This document shows, piece by piece, positions 62,018 through 64,000 of a stretch of 64,000 nucleotides of DNA. The DNA is from Campylobacter concisus ATCC 51562 (GTDB lineage: Bacteria; Campylobacterota; Campylobacteria; Campylobacterales; Campylobacteraceae). Each line of letters starts with the position of its first letter. Position 1 is the first letter of the stretch. The stretch lies in the NCBI RefSeq assembly GCF_000466745.1, contig NZ_ANNI01000008.1, forward strand, positions 61,731 to 125,730. Reading direction: 5' to 3'. The notes under the pieces are model-generated. The model saw only the letters and a program-made list of their open reading frames with translations, was not told the DNA's origin and did no database searches. Made by a program: the position numbers and the translations under genes.

Positions 62018-63235
62018 TTGCTAGATAAATTTAGAGAATTTGTTGGACATCACGTCGCTTTTAGCGTATTTTTAATATGTTTGATCGATTGTATATTTTT
62101 ACTTTATACGGCAAATTCTCTTAGCATAAGTTACAGTGAAGCTGAAATTTTTTTTAACAAACAAAATTTTCTTAGCCATGTTTTAAACTTAAGTGTTCAA
62201 ATTTTTGGTCAAACAGATCTTGCTCTAAGATCTGTGATGATCGCTTTTCATGTAATAAGTGTCGTTTTAATGTATAAGATAAGCAAATTTTACATTAAAT
62301 TAGAGTTTGACAGACTTATTGCGGTATTGCTTTTTATCTTACTTCCTGGCACGCTAGCTTCAGCTCTTATCGTCAATAATGCTGGGCTTTGCGTTATGCT
62401 GGCGCTTCTATGTATATACTTTTTTCATGTTAAAAATAAAATTTTATTTGTAACATTTTTTTGTCTTTCTTTTTTTATAGATGGTGATTTTTTGATATTT
62501 TACGTAGGATTTTTTATATTTTCACTTTATAAAAGAAGGCCTCCGCTTGCCTGGCTAAGTGCTATTTTGTTTTTGCTAACACTTTACTTTTTTGGTTTTG
62601 ATACAAATGGTAGGCCAAGTGGGCACTTTATCGATACTTTTGGTATCTTTGCCGCTGTTTTTTCGCCATTTATTTTTATCTTTTTTGTCTATACGATTTA
62701 TAGAATTTGGGTTAAGGAAAAGAAGGATCTTTTATGGTTTATTGCGATTTGCTCGTTTTGCTTTTGTATGATAGTCTCAGTGCGCCAAAGGCTGGAGCTT
62801 GAGCAGTTTTTGCCGTTTTGCGTGATCGCAACGCCACTTATGGTAAGAGTATTTTTTAATTCGTATCGTGTAAGATTGCCAAAATTTAGAAAAGGCTATA
62901 AAATTTGTACGACTTTAGTGATGCTTTTTCTGGCCATAAACTGGTCGATGATTGTATTTAATCAAATTTTTTACCTATTTTTGGATAATCCAACAAAGCA
63001 TTTTGTCTATAAATTTGATGTTGTAAAAGAGCTTACTACTAAATTAAAAGAAGCGGAAATTGAGGATTTATACACTGATAATAAAAAGCTTGCATTAAGA
63101 CTTAAATTTTATGGTATAGACGTAAGAGATGAGTCTAAAAATTTATTGGTAAGCGCCGATCTAGATGGAAAATCAAAATTTTGCATAGAAAAAATGGGAA
63201 AAGTAATTGCAAATTTTGACATAAGAGGTAAGTAG
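62018..63235 (+). CDS. GT39/ArnT-like membrane protein
   Basis: A 405-residue protein with about ten hydrophobic segments, starting at TTG 62018 after AAGGAAAA. The first periplasmic loop (SISYSEAEIFFNKQNF) sits where dolichyl-phosphate mannosyltransferase-like enzymes carry their catalytic acids, and FGQTDLALRSVMIAFHVISVVLMYKI fits the same family. It is shorter than ArnT (about 550) and has only a small C-terminal domain. It could glycosylate or modify a surface product; the next gene is a pseudopilin. Confidence 0.65.
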   Translation: MLDKFREFVGHHVAFSVFLICLIDCIFLLYTANSLSISYSEAEIFFNKQNFLSHVLNLSVQIFGQTDLALRSVMIAFHVISVVLMYKISKFYIKLEFDRLIAVLLFILLPGTLASALIVNNAGLCVMLALLCIYFFHVKNKILFVTFFCLSFFIDGDFLIFYVGFFIFSLYKRRPPLAWLSAILFLLTLYFFGFDTNGRPSGHFIDTFGIFAAVFSPFIFIFFVYTIYRIWVKEKKDLLWFIAICSFCFCMIVSVRQRLELEQFLPFCVIATPLMVRVFFNSYRVRLPKFRKGYKICTTLVMLFLAINWSMIVFNQIFYLFLDNPTKHFVYKFDVVKELTTKLKEAEIEDLYTDNKKLALRLKFYGIDVRDESKNLLVSADLDGKSKFCIEKMGKVIANFDIRGK

Positions 63236-63937
63236 ATGAATAGAAACAAGGGTTTTACTGTTATAGAGCTTATCTTTGTAATCATTGCCGTAGGCATACT
63301 TGCAGCAATGATCATACCAAGGCTAGAAATAAATGGAGCTAGAGAGGCAGCTACACAGATGCTAACGCATATAAAGTACGCCCAGCACCTTGCCATGCAA
63401 GATGATAAATTTGTACATTCAGAAAATGAAAAATTTTGGTTTAAAATGAGATGGGGGATAGCTATTAATGATACTAGTTTGCAAGAGTGCTCAGTAGATG
63501 AGCCTGGGGTTAAATCTTGGAAATATAGTATTTTTTATGATAAAAGAGGTAGTGGTAATAAATTTAGTGGTAACTTAAATTCCAAAGAAGAGGTTGCCAT
63601 CGATACACAAAAATCAAACAAATTCTTAAGTGCGGGCTGGAGAGGCATTCCTCAGTCCTATTGCAATAAAATTAATACAGATTTAAATATCGAGAAAAAA
63701 TATGGCATAAAATCAGTTAAATTTGTCGGTAGTTGCGGAAAAGGCAAAATGCAAACCATTAATTTTGACGAATTAGGTAGGCCTATGAGAGTGGTAAGTG
63801 TTACTAACAATAAAGGAGCGAAAAGACCTTATTCAAGACTATTGAAAGGCAATTGCAAGATAGTCTTAACAGATAAAAATAACAATGTAGCCTCTATAAA
63901 TATAGAAAAAAGAAGTGGATACGCATATATAAACTAA
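63236..63937 (+). CDS. Type II/IV pseudopilin, possibly CtsG-like
   Basis: A 233-residue protein with a class III prepilin signal: short basic leader MNRNKG, cleavage before FTVIELIFVIIAVGILAAM with Glu at mature position 5, then a long helix and a Cys-containing globular domain. Such pseudopilins build DNA-uptake or secretion fibres; Campylobacter CtsG is one needed for natural transformation, and I suggest this only by likeness. The ATG directly abuts the previous stop codon. Confidence 0.8.
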   Translation: MNRNKGFTVIELIFVIIAVGILAAMIIPRLEINGAREAATQMLTHIKYAQHLAMQDDKFVHSENEKFWFKMRWGIAINDTSLQECSVDEPGVKSWKYSIFYDKRGSGNKFSGNLNSKEEVAIDTQKSNKFLSAGWRGIPQSYCNKINTDLNIEKKYGIKSVKFVGSCGKGKMQTINFDELGRPMRVVSVTNNKGAKRPYSRLLKGNCKIVLTDKNNNVASINIEKRSGYAYIN

Positions 63938-64000
63938 ACCCTATAAACCTACTAATAAAAATACATACTTTAAAATTTTTAATCGCCAACAATTTTTTCT

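Overview
The window looks like chromosomal DNA of a Campylobacter, most likely close to C. concisus. Reasons: AT-rich sequence full of AAATTT, AAGGAG-type ribosome sites, frequent TTG starts, a bifunctional IspDF, the futalosine menaquinone enzyme MqnE, a HugZ-type heme oxygenase, split flagellar rod genes behind a sigma-54 promoter, and C. jejuni-like gene order (alaS, oxidoreductase, hemH; pgpA, Sat-like, HP1021-like regulator, ispDF; ciaD-like, cca). I see no rRNA, tRNA, CRISPR, insertion sequence or prophage.

Layout. 1-2.1 kb: hisD (5' end cut by the window edge) and a flaC-like flagellin. 2.4-13 kb: a heme-iron region. A HugZ-type heme oxygenase is divergent from chuBCD-like transporter genes, which continue into a ChuW/HutW-like radical SAM protein and a flavodoxin. 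rpoD follows, then a large hemoglobin/transferrin-type TonB receptor. Fur-box-like sites lie before both heme transcription units. 13.1-18.3 kb: flgF-flgG, a Sel1 protein, azlCD, periplasmic asparaginase and a LysE exporter.

18.38-24.78 kb: a block with clearly different codon use (CCG/ACG/GCG rather than CCA/ACA/GCA). It carries a DsrE protein, two poorly known genes, a SLAC1/TehA channel divergent from a cysteine-rich Crp/Fnr regulator, an exported sulfide:quinone oxidoreductase-like flavoprotein, two YgaP-type membrane proteins and leuD. A shared GTAAC-N3-GTYAC palindrome before the regulator/channel pair and before the oxidoreductase suggests one sulfur-responsive regulon. Composition returns to normal exactly at leuB. 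This is my best candidate for an undescribed system.

24.8-49.8 kb: mostly core genes (leuB, a ciaD-like gene, cca, trmL, glyS, an EptC-like transferase, comEA-like, PBP1A, maf, alaS, hemH, pgpA, ispDF, thiC, mrp, ACT and PFL proteins). Several have altered active sites: the Sat-like protein, the HP1021-like regulator and, further on, the GlnD-like and DJ-1-like proteins. A sigma-54-like promoter precedes an unrecognised 153-residue gene at 41.3 kb.

49.9-64 kb: hypothetical membrane and secreted proteins, yagU, dapD, a DJ-1-like gene, glmS behind a glnD-like gene, mqnE, a purine permease with a phosphoribosyltransferase, and at the right edge a GT39-like membrane protein followed by a pseudopilin. 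Many convergent gene ends carry strong hairpins, listed as terminators.
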